DNA of 64,000 nucleotides from Clostridium sp. Marseille-Q2269 (GTDB taxonomy: Bacteria > Bacillota > Clostridia > Clostridiales > Clostridiaceae), in NCBI RefSeq assembly GCF_943736985.1, contig NZ_CALSFS010000005.1, forward strand, positions 62,001 to 126,000, written 5' to 3'. The notes beneath the pieces are model-generated. The model saw only the letters and a list, made by a program, of their open reading frames with translations, was not told the origin of the DNA and made no database searches. The stretch's first letter is position 1, and each line of letters begins with the position of its first letter. Shown here in pieces: positions 30,847 to 40,014 of this stretch. The translations under genes were made by a program, and so were the position numbers.

Positions 30847-32415
30847 CTATTTCATTTCTATTTTTTCAAATATTTTTCTAGATAATAATATTCCTATAAA
30901 ACTAATAAGACAATTATATACTATCATAGAAAAATACATAAGAAATGTTCCTACTGGTGCTTTATAATTTAAAGAAACAACTACAGATATTATTATTCCA
31001 GGCAATATAACTATTATTAATAATATAAATTTTATTGTAGATTCAATAACTCTACTAATATTTCCTCCAACGATTCTTCGTAAAACTAAATCAACGTATA
31101 TAAATATAGCTCCAAAACTTACATAAGTTAGTGTTGCTAACAATATAACTACTGGATTAGTTTTAAATATAATACCACAAATCAAAAATAGAACTAATCC
31201 ATCTACAAAATTCTTAACATGATTAGCAAGAGTAGCATAGAAAATTTTAACTCCTGAGCTTTCTGGTATTAAGTATATATAAGGTTTAGAAAGTTCTTCT
31301 GACCATTTACCCTTAAAGGTAAATATTAATAACATATATATGGCAAAATACATAATTGTATTTATACCAGCATTTTTATTATTAGTAAAAAATCCAAAGG
31401 CTAAAGAGCTTGCTCCCATTATTAATGTCATTTTGTCCACAAAGAAAAATCCACTTCTCTTATACTCTAAAACTTGTCTTTCAAATATTATTTTCGCTCC
31501 TTGTGATTTTAAACCTCCAATAATATTTCTTCTTTTTATAGGTTTATTTAAATCTATATTCCCCTTACCCTTTTTAGCTTTCTCTAATTTTTTTTCACTA
31601 ACTTCTGTAACCGATATAGCATCTTCATAGTAATCTGTTTTTAAAATATATACTATATATATTATAAAAATTATAGATAAAATCACACCCAATAAACTTA
31701 TATAAAACGTAGTATTTATACCGTTTATAGCAGCCTTGAATACATTTATATTCCATCCTATAAATGGAATCTTACTAAAGATATCTGATGCTAAAAATGT
31801 TGTAAATGCGAATTTTATAGATTTAACTTTAAATAATGTCTGCATAAACCCTATGCCAACCAATGCCAATAATAAATTTATAATTTTTTTTATTAAAGTT
31901 CTATATTTATCTTTTTTAGCAGCTATGGAATAAATAAGCACAGCTATAGCTGAATAAGAAAGCATTAACATAAGTATACCTAGTATAACCGGTATAGCTC
32001 CATGCTTCTTTATAGGAAATAAATTATATAGATTAGGTATTTGGAACAAAAGGAATACTATAAGAACTAAACTTTTATATAATTCTTTTAAGAATCCATA
32101 AAGCAGTACTCTTTGTGGTGGTATAGGAGCTGTAAATAAAAAATTTACATCGCTTAATCTAAACAGACTCTTTCCTTTTTTAGTAGCGGTATTAGCAGCG
32201 CTATACACTGTATATAAAGTTGCTATAGTAACTATAGCATTGAAAAATTCTCTTCCGTTTTTTATCATTCTATTACTACTTGATTTTGGTGACAATAACA
32301 TCAACACTAAAAGAGCTACAAAAAAAATATATAATATTATTTTACCTGGTTTGTTCTTTAGTTGTCTAAAATAATTCTTTACGCTTTTTCTAACTATGTA
32401 ACTAAGTGATCCCAT
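30847..32415 (-). CDS. ABC exporter permease
   Basis: A 522-residue membrane protein with about 12 hydrophobic segments and a basic cytoplasmic stretch near residues 275-300 (EKKLEKAKKGKGN). It resembles the Firmicute putative ABC exporter permeases (YtrC/EcsB-like size). Its ATPase ends 2 bp upstream, so the pair forms one transporter. Substrate unknown. Confidence 0.78.
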   Translation of the reverse strand: MGSLSYIVRKSVKNYFRQLKNKPGKIILYIFFVALLVLMLLSPKSSSNRMIKNGREFFNAIVTIATLYTVYSAANTATKKGKSLFRLSDVNFLFTAPIPPQRVLLYGFLKELYKSLVLIVFLLFQIPNLYNLFPIKKHGAIPVILGILMLMLSYSAIAVLIYSIAAKKDKYRTLIKKIINLLLALVGIGFMQTLFKVKSIKFAFTTFLASDIFSKIPFIGWNINVFKAAINGINTTFYISLLGVILSIIFIIYIVYILKTDYYEDAISVTEVSEKKLEKAKKGKGNIDLNKPIKRRNIIGGLKSQGAKIIFERQVLEYKRSGFFFVDKMTLIMGASSLAFGFFTNNKNAGINTIMYFAIYMLLIFTFKGKWSEELSKPYIYLIPESSGVKIFYATLANHVKNFVDGLVLFLICGIIFKTNPVVILLATLTYVSFGAIFIYVDLVLRRIVGGNISRVIESTIKFILLIIVILPGIIISVVVSLNYKAPVGTFLMYFSMIVYNCLISFIGILLSRKIFEKIEMK

Positions 32416-32416
32416 A

Positions 32417-33112
32417 TTATCCCTCCGTTACTTCAAAGAATATTTGTTCTAATGATTCATTTTTATCTATTAATTCCTGCTTAGTTCTAGCAAAAACTAT
32501 ATTTCCTTCTTTCATTATTAATGCTTTGTCCCATATTTCTGATACACTATCTATTATATGAGTACTTATAATAACTGCAGCACCTTCTTGTTTTAGTTCT
32601 ACAAAAACTTTCTTTAATTCCTTTATAGCTTTAGGATCTAACCCAACCATAGGTTCATCAAACAGTATAACCTTAGGATTGGTGATTAAAGCTGCACATA
32701 TACTAACCTTTTGCTGCATACCTTTTGACAATTCTGCCCCTAGCTTATCTTTCTTATCCCATAGTTCAAATCTTTTTAACATATTTTCTAGTTTCTCTTT
32801 ATAGTCCTTTATCTTATATGCGTTGGCCATATATTCAATATGCTCATAAACAGTTAGTAATTCATATAAAGCAGGTACTTCTGGTACATAAGCAAACTTA
32901 GATTTAGCCTCTAAACTTTTGTTATCTTTACCACAAATACTTATTTCTCCTTGAAATTTCAAAAGGCCTGCAATAGCTTTTATACTTGTACTTTTTCCCG
33001 CTCCATTCGGGCCTAAAAGTACTGCTATTTCACCTCCATTAACCTCAAAAGAAACATTATTTACCGCTTTAGATTTATTATAATTTTTGCTTAATCCCTT
33101 TACAATAATCAT
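32417..33112 (-). CDS. ABC transporter ATP-binding protein
   Basis: 231-residue ABC ATPase: Walker A LLGPNGAGKSTS (about residues 33-44), Q-loop region YVPEVPALY, signature LSKGMQQKVS (a variant of LSGGQ), Walker B ILFDEPMVGLDP and a switch His in ISTHI. Drives the permease encoded next. The class is that of multidrug/natrium-type exporters (CcmA-like); substrate unknown. Confidence 0.88.
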   Translation of the reverse strand: MIIVKGLSKNYNKSKAVNNVSFEVNGGEIAVLLGPNGAGKSTSIKAIAGLLKFQGEISICGKDNKSLEAKSKFAYVPEVPALYELLTVYEHIEYMANAYKIKDYKEKLENMLKRFELWDKKDKLGAELSKGMQQKVSICAALITNPKVILFDEPMVGLDPKAIKELKKVFVELKQEGAAVIISTHIIDSVSEIWDKALIMKEGNIVFARTKQELIDKNESLEQIFFEVTEG

Positions 33113-33370
33113 TGCTCTTCCCCCTGAAAATTATTTCTAATCTATACATATTAATTATAATACATTAAATGTATCTACCATGATTTATAATATTGTTATC
33201 ATAAATCATAATAGTACTTATTGTTAAATATATTATAATTTTATTTAACCTGTCAAGTAACATACATAAATATATAAGTAAAATAATTCTACCTATAAAA
33301 ACATAATAATATTTAATAATTGGTTAATATATAATACTATCTATTTATTTTTTATTATTTAAGATAAAAA

Positions 33371-33403
33371 AAGAGATATAATATTAAAAATATTATATCT
33401 CTT
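33371..33403 (-). terminator. Terminator of the tRNA cluster
   Basis: 13-bp stem AAGAGATATAATA/TATTATATCTCTT (33371-33383 / 33391-33403) directly after tRNA-Cys, followed by a T-run on the minus strand. Confidence 0.9.
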
Positions 33404-33477
33404 TGGAGGCGCCACCCAGATTTGAACTGGGGATAAAGGCTTTGCAGGCCTCTGCCTTACCACTTGGCTATAGCGCC
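33404..33477 (-). tRNA. tRNA-Cys (GCA)
   Basis: 74 nt with CCA encoded. Acceptor GGCGCTA pairs with TGGCGCC; anticodon loop CTGCAAA gives GCA; T-arm GTTCAAATC. Last gene of a five-tRNA cluster. Confidence 0.96.
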
Positions 33478-33485
33478 AAAAATTA

Positions 33486-33560
33486 TGGAGCGGAAGACGA
33501 GATTCGAACTCGCGACGTTCACCTTGGCAAGGTGACGCTCTACCACTGAGCCACTCCCGC
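33486..33560 (-). tRNA. tRNA-Gly (GCC)
   Basis: 75 nt with CCA encoded. Starts GCGGGAGTGGCTCAG; anticodon loop TTGCCAA gives GCC; T-arm GTTCGAATC. Separated from tRNA-Cys by 8 nt. Confidence 0.96.
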
Positions 33561-33564
33561 ATTC

Positions 33565-33640
<76 letters not shown>

Positions 33641-33643
33641 ATA

Positions 33644-33720
33644 TGGCGACCCAGAAGGGGCTCGAACCCTCGACCTCCGGCGTGACAGGCCGGCACTCTA
33701 ACCAACTGAGCCACTGGGCC
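33644..33720 (-). tRNA. tRNA-Asp (GTC)
   Basis: 77 nt with CCA encoded. Starts GGCCCAGTGGCTCAG; anticodon loop CTGTCAC gives GTC; T-arm GTTCGAGCC. Confidence 0.96.
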
Positions 33721-33725
33721 GTATT

Positions 33726-33801
33726 TGGTGGGCACAACAGGGCTCGAACCTGTGACCCCCTGCTTGTAAGGCAGATGCTCTCCCAGCTGAGCTATGCGCC
33801 C
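33726..33801 (-). tRNA. tRNA-Val (TAC)
   Basis: 76 nt with CCA encoded. Starts GGGCGCATAGCTCAG; anticodon loop CTTACAA gives TAC; T-arm GTTCGAGCC. First gene of the cluster in transcription order. Confidence 0.96.
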
Positions 33802-33860
33802 ACACCAATTACAACAATAATTATATTATAATTTAAAGCTAATGTCAACTAATATTAATA

Positions 33861-34751
33861 TTATTTTCCATCATAATAATTTTTTAAAATGTTACTAATT
33901 TCATCATTGCTAAAAGTATAAGATTTATTGCAAAAATGACATTTTAATTCTTCTTGTTTATTTTCATCATATATTTCTCTTAGATCCTTCTTTCCTATAC
34001 TTGCTAAAGCTCTTTCTACTTTTTCTCTTGAACAATCACATCTATACTCTGGTACCATACTTTCTAATATCTTTAAATCCATATCTTCAAATATATATTC
34101 TAATATTTCTTCTATAGTCATTCCTCTTGAAATCATTTCTGTAATTGAAGGTATTTCCTCTAATCTATAGCTTATTAAATCTGCTAACATTTCATCAGCA
34201 TCAGGCATCATTTGTATTATAAATCCACCTGCTGACTTTATAGATAGATCCTTATCTACTAGTACTCCTAAACCAACTGCTGAAGGTGTTTGTTCTGATA
34301 CTGTATAATAGTAAGCTAAATCTTCTCCTATTTCTCCAGTATATATAGGCACCTGCCCTATATATGGTTCTTTTAATCCCATATCTCTTATAACTAATAA
34401 ATTTCCATTTTTCCCTATAATACCACTTACATCTAATTTCCCTTTGCTATTTTCTTCTATATCTGCCGATGGATTACCTATATAACCTTTAACATGAGCA
34501 TCTGCATAGGATGTAACAACAACTCCTTTAGCCATTCCACCACCATGTATTTGCAAAGTCAAAGTATCTTTTTCTGATTTTAATGTACTTCCCATTAGCA
34601 CACCTGCTGTAAGCATTCTTCCCAAAGCAGCAGCTGCTGTTGGAGCACAATCATGTAATTTTACTCCCTCATTAACTAACTCTGTTGTTATAGCTCCTAT
34701 TATTCTTACCTGTCCGTCCTTAGCAATAGCCTTAACTAATTTATCTTTCAT
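33861..34751 (-). CDS. hslO: Redox-regulated chaperone Hsp33
   Basis: Hsp33 holds unfolded proteins during oxidative stress. The 296-residue protein has the N-terminal substrate domain ([33 protein letters not shown]) and the C-terminal zinc switch formed by CDC (about 238-240) and CHFC (about 271-274), the four cysteines expected. Lies upstream of nothing obvious; the methyltransferase gene ends 36 bp before its start codon on the same strand. Confidence 0.95.
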   Translation of the reverse strand: MKDKLVKAIAKDGQVRIIGAITTELVNEGVKLHDCAPTAAAALGRMLTAGVLMGSTLKSEKDTLTLQIHGGGMAKGVVVTSYADAHVKGYIGNPSADIEENSKGKLDVSGIIGKNGNLLVIRDMGLKEPYIGQVPIYTGEIGEDLAYYYTVSEQTPSAVGLGVLVDKDLSIKSAGGFIIQMMPDADEMLADLISYRLEEIPSITEMISRGMTIEEILEYIFEDMDLKILESMVPEYRCDCSREKVERALASIGKKDLREIYDENKQEELKCHFCNKSYTFSNDEISNILKNYYDGK

Positions 34752-34787
34752 GTAAATTCACCTAACTTTCATAATTGTAACTTAAAA

Positions 34788-35528
34788 CTATTTAGTTAAT
34801 ATATACACTATTCTTTGTGTTTTTTCTTCAATTTTCTTATCTTCGTAACTATCTGAAACTTTTAATATTTTAAATCCATTATTTATTATAACTTCTTCTA
34901 TTTCCTCTTCTTTATAAGCTCTTTCTTTATGTTCTTCATCAAATCTTATATAATTATTTTCATCTTCTCTTATAAAGAATGTAATATCCATATTTGCAAT
35001 ATTATCTTTTATAGTATTTCTCCATACATATGTAATATCCTCATCATCATAACTAAAAAGATTATTTCCTAGAATATTTTTTAGTTTATAGTAAGAATTT
35101 ATATCAAATATAAATAATCCATCCTCTTTTAAATGTTTATATACATTTTTAAATAGATTATTTAATGATTTTTTATCCAATATATAGTTTATACCATCTA
35201 AACAGCATGTTATTAAATTGAATGTTTTATTTAATTTTAAATCACATATATTTTGACACACTAATTTACCTTTTATATTTTCTTCTCTAAACTTATTTTC
35301 CGCTTCTGTTAACATATCATAAGAAATATCTACAGCCCATATATTCTTAAAGTGTGGTGCTATTTGTAATGTTAAGTTTCCAGTACCACAAGCTAGATCT
35401 AAATAATCCATCTTACTTACTTTAAATTCATCACATATGCTTGTTATAGCTTTAGCCCACTTTTCATAGTCTATATCCTCATTTATAAGTTCATCATATA
35501 TATGGGCAAATTCTCTATAACAATCCAT
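34788..35528 (-). CDS. SAM-dependent methyltransferase
   Basis: Class I methyltransferase of about 246 residues. Motif I LDLACGTGNLTLQIA (about 43-57) binds SAM; motif II acidic residue in IWAVDISYDML; later ITCCLDGINYI and DGLFIFDINSYYKL. Substrate unknown. A frame opens at 35552; SD AAGGAG favours the ATG at 35528. Probably transcribed with hslO. Confidence 0.85.
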   Translation of the reverse strand: MDCYREFAHIYDELINEDIDYEKWAKAITSICDEFKVSKMDYLDLACGTGNLTLQIAPHFKNIWAVDISYDMLTEAENKFREENIKGKLVCQNICDLKLNKTFNLITCCLDGINYILDKKSLNNLFKNVYKHLKEDGLFIFDINSYYKLKNILGNNLFSYDDEDITYVWRNTIKDNIANMDITFFIREDENNYIRFDEEHKERAYKEEEIEEVIINNGFKILKVSDSYEDKKIEEKTQRIVYILTK

Positions 35529-35560
35529 AACTAAAACTCTCCTTAACTTCATAAAAATAT

Positions 35561-35599
35561 ACTTACCTAATAAATATTATATATTTTTATTAGGTAAGT
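35561..35599 (-). terminator. Hairpin between SASP and methyltransferase
   Basis: Perfect 14-bp arms ACTTACCTAATAAA/TTTATTAGGTAAGT (35561-35574 / 35586-35599) past the spore-protein stop, followed on the minus strand by ATATTTTTA. Likely ends the spore-protein transcript. Confidence 0.75.
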
Positions 35600-35615
35600 C
35601 AATAGATTACTATGT

Positions 35616-35888
35616 TTATTGCATGCTATTTTTAATTTCACTCATCATCAATATTTCTTCATTTTTAGGGAGTTTAAGTTCTTTTTTTCTCCTGGTCATT
35701 ATCCCACCTATTCTTCCCGTTTCTTCTGATGTTAATCCACCCCATCCTAATTCATCTACTTTATCTTGTAATCCCAGTTCAGTGGCTATCTCATATTTCA
35801 TTTTCTCTCTTAATTTTTCCTCTTTAGTAAGCTCCTTATTAGCTTTAAGTTTAGATTTTATTACCTTTTTTAAAGGAGTTTTTGTCAT
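35616..35888 (-). CDS. Alpha/beta-type small acid-soluble spore protein, divergent
   Basis: Coats and protects spore DNA. About 90 residues; the core has the germination-protease site region MKYEIATELGL (cleavage expected in YEIA) and the DNA-binding segment WGGLTSEETGRIGGIMTRRKK. It differs from common SASPs in a basic N-terminal tail (KKVIKSKLKANKELTKEEK) and a C-terminal extension. SD GGAGG selects the ATG at 35888 rather than 35903. Transcription by a forespore sigma factor is expected but I could not fix a promoter. Confidence 0.85.
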   Translation of the reverse strand: MTKTPLKKVIKSKLKANKELTKEEKLREKMKYEIATELGLQDKVDELGWGGLTSEETGRIGGIMTRRKKELKLPKNEEILMMSEIKNSMQ

Positions 35889-36018
35889 TATAAATCCCTC
35901 CATACAAATATTTTATTATTACTATTATTTGCCTGGCAGGGGGAATTTTATACTATCTTAAATTATAAATCTAAATTTCAACAGATTAGTTTATTAAAAC
36001 ATTTCACAAAAATATATA

Positions 36019-36046
36019 ACCCCCTAATCTAAGAATATTAGGAGGT
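36019..36046 (-). terminator. Terminator of opp operon
   Basis: 10-bp stem with one mismatch (ACCCCCTAAT / ATTAGGAGGT) 35 bp past oppF, then T/A-rich sequence on the minus strand. Confidence 0.75.
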
Positions 36047-36080
36047 CTTAAAATTTATTATTACAATCTATGAAGTATTC

Positions 36081-37040
36081 TTAATAGAACAAATAGCATG
36101 CAACAAAATGATCCTTTTCTATTTCCTTAAATTTTGGAATCTCAGTTCTACAGAGGTCCTTAGCATATTTACATCTTTCTGCAAACTTGCAACCGGGTTT
36201 AGGGTTTATAGGACTTGGTACCTCTCCTTGAAGCGTGATTATTTCTCTTTGTTTTCCTTTATCAGGATCTGGAATAGGTATGGCAGATAATAAAGCTTTT
36301 GTATATGGATGAAGTGGATTTTCATATAGCTCTTGACTTTTGGATAATTCCACCAAATTGCCTAAATACATCACTCCTACTCTATCTGATATGTGGCGCA
36401 CCATAGATAAATCATGAGCTATAAATAGATAAGTAAGCCCCAGCTTATTTTGAAGATCTATAAGTAAGTTTACAACTTGAGCTTGTATAGATACATCTAG
36501 GGCTGATATAGGCTCATCACACACTATAAATTTAGGCTCTATAGCCAAAGCTCTTGCTATTCCAATTCTCTGCCTCTGTCCACCTGAAAATTCATGGGGA
36601 AATCTAGAAGCATGCTCCTTATTTAATCCAACTAAACTCAATAACTCGTATATCTTATCTAATCTCTCTTTTCCCGTATAAATATTGTGAATATCTATTC
36701 CTTCTCCTACTATATCTGCAACTGTCATTCTTGGATTTAATGAAGCATATGGATCTTGAAAAATTATTTGTGCCTCTTTGGTGAATTCCCTTTTTTCTTT
36801 ATTGTTTAGTTTATTAATATTTGTCCCTTTAAATTTAACTTCTCCATCTGTAGCTTCATATAATCCTAATATAGTTCTTCCACAAGTAGTTTTTCCACAT
36901 CCTGATTCTCCAACTAAGCCTAATGTTTCACCTTTTTTTATGTCAAAACTTACCCCATCCACTGCTTTTAAAATAGCATTTTTTCCAACTTTAAAATACT
37001 TCTTTAAATTTCTTACTTCTATTAAGTTTTCACTTTCCAT
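36081..37040 (-). CDS. oppF: Oligopeptide ABC importer ATPase OppF
   Basis: 319-residue ATPase with Walker A LVGESGCGKTTCGR, signature FSGGQRQRIGIARAL, Walker B FIVCDEPISALDVS, and a C-terminal oligopeptide-transporter domain with a Cys cluster (CKFAERCKYAKDLC) typical of Opp/Dpp ATPases. Starts within the OppD stop (1-nt overlap), so translation is coupled. Confidence 0.95.
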   Translation of the reverse strand: MESENLIEVRNLKKYFKVGKNAILKAVDGVSFDIKKGETLGLVGESGCGKTTCGRTILGLYEATDGEVKFKGTNINKLNNKEKREFTKEAQIIFQDPYASLNPRMTVADIVGEGIDIHNIYTGKERLDKIYELLSLVGLNKEHASRFPHEFSGGQRQRIGIARALAIEPKFIVCDEPISALDVSIQAQVVNLLIDLQNKLGLTYLFIAHDLSMVRHISDRVGVMYLGNLVELSKSQELYENPLHPYTKALLSAIPIPDPDKGKQREIITLQGEVPSPINPKPGCKFAERCKYAKDLCRTEIPKFKEIEKDHFVACYLFY

Positions 37041-38059
37041 TATTTATCACCTCCAGATAAAAAAGAATTATTCATCTTCTGTGCCATAGGATGCTGTAAC
37101 CAACATAAAACTTCATGAGTTTCTGTTAATTTTGTTAAATCTGGTATCTGTTCTTTACATATTTTCATGCAATACTCACATCTTGATGCAAAGGGACATC
37201 CTTTTGGCGGTTTAATTAAATCTGGCGGAGTTCCTTCTAAAGAATATAGTTCTCCTTTATGCTTTGTATCTAATCTTGGCACTGATTTAAGTAATGCTAA
37301 AGTGTATGGATGCTTTGGTTCACAAAATATTTCATTTGTAGTTCCTCTTTCCACAATTTTACCTGCATACATAACTTGTATTCTATGAGCCACATTAGCA
37401 ACTACTCCCAAGTCATGAGTTATCATTATAACTGCTGTATTCATTTTTTGTTGCAGATCTTTTATAAGCTCCATTATCTGTGCTTGAATGGTTACATCCA
37501 ATGCCGTAGTGGGCTCATCTGCTATAAGTATTTTAGGATCACAAGCCAAAGCTATTGCTATCATAACTCTTTGTCTCATACCACCTGAAAACTCATAGGG
37601 ATATTGGTTAATCCTTTTTTCAGCATTAGGTATATTAACTAATTTCAATATATTAACAACTTCCTTCAAAGCATCTGATTTACTTATTTTTTTATGGATA
37701 ATCAAACTTTCCGCTATTTGATTTCCAATTTTCATGGTAGGATTAAGAGAAGTCATGGGATCTTGGAATATCATACTTATATCAGCTCCTCTTAATTCTC
37801 TTAACTCTTTTTCTTTCATATCCAATATATTTTTACCATTAAAAATTATTTCTGATCCTTTTTTAATTTCTCCTGGTGGTTCTTGTATTAATCTCATTAT
37901 GGATTTAGCTGTTACAGTTTTTCCACATCCTGATTCTCCAACTATAGCAAGAGTTTCTCCTTTATTAATATAGAAGTTTACATTTCTAACAGATTGTACT
38001 TCTCCTGCATAAGTATGATAAGAAACTCTTAAGTTCTTTACTTCTAAAACTCTTTCCAC
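37040..38059 (-). CDS. oppD: Oligopeptide ABC importer ATPase OppD
   Basis: About 339 residues, with Walker A IVGESGCGKTVTAK, signature FSGGMRQRVMIAIAL, Walker B ILIADEPTTALDVT and the C-terminal Cys cluster CPFASRCEYCMKIC. A frame opens at 38101 inside oppC, but SD GGGAGGGG points to a GTG at 38059. Forms the ATPase heterodimer with OppF. Confidence 0.95.
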   Translation of the reverse strand: MERVLEVKNLRVSYHTYAGEVQSVRNVNFYINKGETLAIVGESGCGKTVTAKSIMRLIQEPPGEIKKGSEIIFNGKNILDMKEKELRELRGADISMIFQDPMTSLNPTMKIGNQIAESLIIHKKISKSDALKEVVNILKLVNIPNAEKRINQYPYEFSGGMRQRVMIAIALACDPKILIADEPTTALDVTIQAQIMELIKDLQQKMNTAVIMITHDLGVVANVAHRIQVMYAGKIVERGTTNEIFCEPKHPYTLALLKSVPRLDTKHKGELYSLEGTPPDLIKPPKGCPFASRCEYCMKICKEQIPDLTKLTETHEVLCWLQHPMAQKMNNSFLSGGDK

Positions 38060-38072
38060 AATATCCCCTCCC

Positions 38073-38990
38073 TTATTGACGCATTTTAGGATCAAGAGCA
38101 TCCCTTAAACCATCACCAAGCAAATTAAATGATAACATAGTCAAACTTATGAATAAAGCAGGAAAAAACAGCTGATAAGCATAAAACATTAAATTGGGCT
38201 GTGCAGTTGCTGCCAAAGAACCCCAACTAGTATTTGGTGATTGTATACCTAATCCTATAAAACTTAAAAAAGCTTCTCCAAATATAAATGATGGAACATC
38301 TAAAGTAATATTAACAATTAATATTCCCATAATATTAGGTAGTAAATGTTTCTTTATTATTCTTGAAGGCTTAGCACCAAGTGCTTTAGCTGCTAATACA
38401 TACTCTTGCTCTCTTATTTGCAAAACTTGTCCCCTTACTATTCTAGCCATTCCACACCAGCCAGTTATAGTCATAGCTATTATTAAAGATATAACACCTT
38501 TTCCTAATATAAGAGAAATTATAATAACAACTATTAAATATGGAACGCTTAACAATATTTCTACTATTCTCATCATTGCATCATCAACTATTCCACCAAA
38601 ATAACCAGATATTCCACCATATATGACTCCAATTGTAATTTCTATAATAGTTCCTAAAATTCCTATTATTATAGAAACTCTCCCCCCCTTCCAAACTCTA
38701 GAAAATAGATCTCTACCTAAAGAATCTGTTCCAAACCAATGATTAGAGTTTGGAGCCATGTTTACACTATTAGAATCTGTAACCCAATATTTATGTGGCG
38801 TTAAATATGGTCCTATTACTGTCATTAAAGTTATTAGTATAAGTAATATTAGCGAAGCCATTGCTACCTTATTTTTCTTTAATCTTCTCCATGAATCCTG
38901 CCAATAGGTTATATTAGGTCTATTCATCTGATTAAATTCATCTTTATTTATTCCTATTACTTGAAATTTATCCTTGCTTATTTCAGACAT
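38073..38990 (-). CDS. oppC: Oligopeptide ABC importer permease OppC
   Basis: 305-residue permease with a long cytoplasmic N-terminus, then six membrane helices and the EAA loop VLAAKALGAKPSRIIKKHLLPN that contacts the ATPases (here cited in pieces: AAKALGAKPSR, KKHLLPN). Pairs with OppB. SD GGGAGG. Confidence 0.94.
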   Translation of the reverse strand: MSEISKDKFQVIGINKDEFNQMNRPNITYWQDSWRRLKKNKVAMASLILLILITLMTVIGPYLTPHKYWVTDSNSVNMAPNSNHWFGTDSLGRDLFSRVWKGGRVSIIIGILGTIIEITIGVIYGGISGYFGGIVDDAMMRIVEILLSVPYLIVVIIISLILGKGVISLIIAMTITGWCGMARIVRGQVLQIREQEYVLAAKALGAKPSRIIKKHLLPNIMGILIVNITLDVPSFIFGEAFLSFIGLGIQSPNTSWGSLAATAQPNLMFYAYQLFFPALFISLTMLSFNLLGDGLRDALDPKMRQ

Positions 38991-39005
38991 TTTCCTACCT
39001 CCCTA

Positions 39006-39935
39006 TTATTTTGAATTTGTAAGTCTAATTCTTGGATCTATAATTCCATATAGTATATCTACAACTAACAATGAGAATATATAGATAGCAGCCATAAATA
39101 CAGTAAGCCCCATGATCATAGAATAGTCCATATTATTCACAGCTCCTACAAAGGAATTCCCTAATCCTGGTATACCAAATATACTTTCAATAACAAATGA
39201 ACCTGTTAAGATGGTGGCTATTTGAGGTCCTAATATAGTTATGCTAGGAAGAATAGAATTTCTTATTACATGTTTTCTAACTAAAGAAAATTTTGATACT
39301 CCTTTTGCTTTTGCAGTTAATATATAATCTTGTCCTAGAACATCCAAACACTCATTCCTCATATATCTTGCATATATAGCTAAAGGACTGAGACTTAAAG
39401 CTATTGTAGGCAATATAGTATACTTTAAGCTACCCCACCCAGTAGTTGGTAATATCATGAATTTTACTGTAAATATATACTGAAGTAGCGCTGCAAAAAC
39501 AAAGCTTGGTATAGAAACACCAAGTAATGCTAAAAACATTACAATATAATCTGGCCACTTATTCCTTTTAAATGCTGCAACTGTACCCAATATTATTCCT
39601 AATAAAAAACCTACAACTACTGCTTGAACACCTATTTGTGACGATGCTGGCAATCCATCTTCTATAACCGTATTTACACTTCTTCCTGCAAAAGCTAAAG
39701 AATCCCCTAAATCCCCTTTTAATAAATTTTTCATATATATACTATATTGTGTTGTTAATGGTTTATCCAATCCATATTTAGCATAATAATTAGCTCTTAT
39801 TTGTGGTGGCAATCTTTTAGCACTAGACGCTAGCGGATCTCCTGGTATGGTATGCATTAATACAAAAGTGATAGTTATTACTATCCATAAAGTAACTAAC
39901 ATATATGCTAATCTCTTTAAGATATATTTAAACAT
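39006..39935 (-). CDS. oppB: Oligopeptide ABC importer permease OppB
   Basis: 309-residue permease starting MFKYILKRLAYML, with the conserved ITFVLMHTIPGDP near the first helix and the EAA loop YILTAKAKGVSKFSLVRKH. A frame opens at 40064 inside oppA; SD AGGAGG selects the ATG at 39935. Six helices predicted. Confidence 0.94.
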   Translation of the reverse strand: MFKYILKRLAYMLVTLWIVITITFVLMHTIPGDPLASSAKRLPPQIRANYYAKYGLDKPLTTQYSIYMKNLLKGDLGDSLAFAGRSVNTVIEDGLPASSQIGVQAVVVGFLLGIILGTVAAFKRNKWPDYIVMFLALLGVSIPSFVFAALLQYIFTVKFMILPTTGWGSLKYTILPTIALSLSPLAIYARYMRNECLDVLGQDYILTAKAKGVSKFSLVRKHVIRNSILPSITILGPQIATILTGSFVIESIFGIPGLGNSFVGAVNNMDYSMIMGLTVFMAAIYIFSLLVVDILYGIIDPRIRLTNSK

Positions 39936-39973
39936 CTTTATTCCTCCTAAACATATTTTCATATAAACTACAA

Positions 39974-40000
39974 CAGCAGAGCCATTAAAAGCATCTGCTG
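39974..40000 (-). repeat. Hairpin between oppA and oppB
   Basis: Inverted repeat with a 7-bp core, CAGCAGA/TCTGCTG (39974-39980 / 39994-40000), in the 79-bp gap. No T-run follows, so it looks more like an mRNA stability or processing element that keeps oppA above the permeases than a full terminator. Confidence 0.45.
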
Positions 40001-40014
40001 CAATAGTTAGATTA

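Noticed and set aside
33643-33831. Plus-strand 62-residue frame reading KGLEPSTSGVTGRHSNQLSHW
   Set aside because: It is the antisense translation of the tRNA-Asp and tRNA-Val genes, a well-known false protein. The 33359-33562 frame on the minus strand is likewise a translation of tRNA-Cys and tRNA-Gly.
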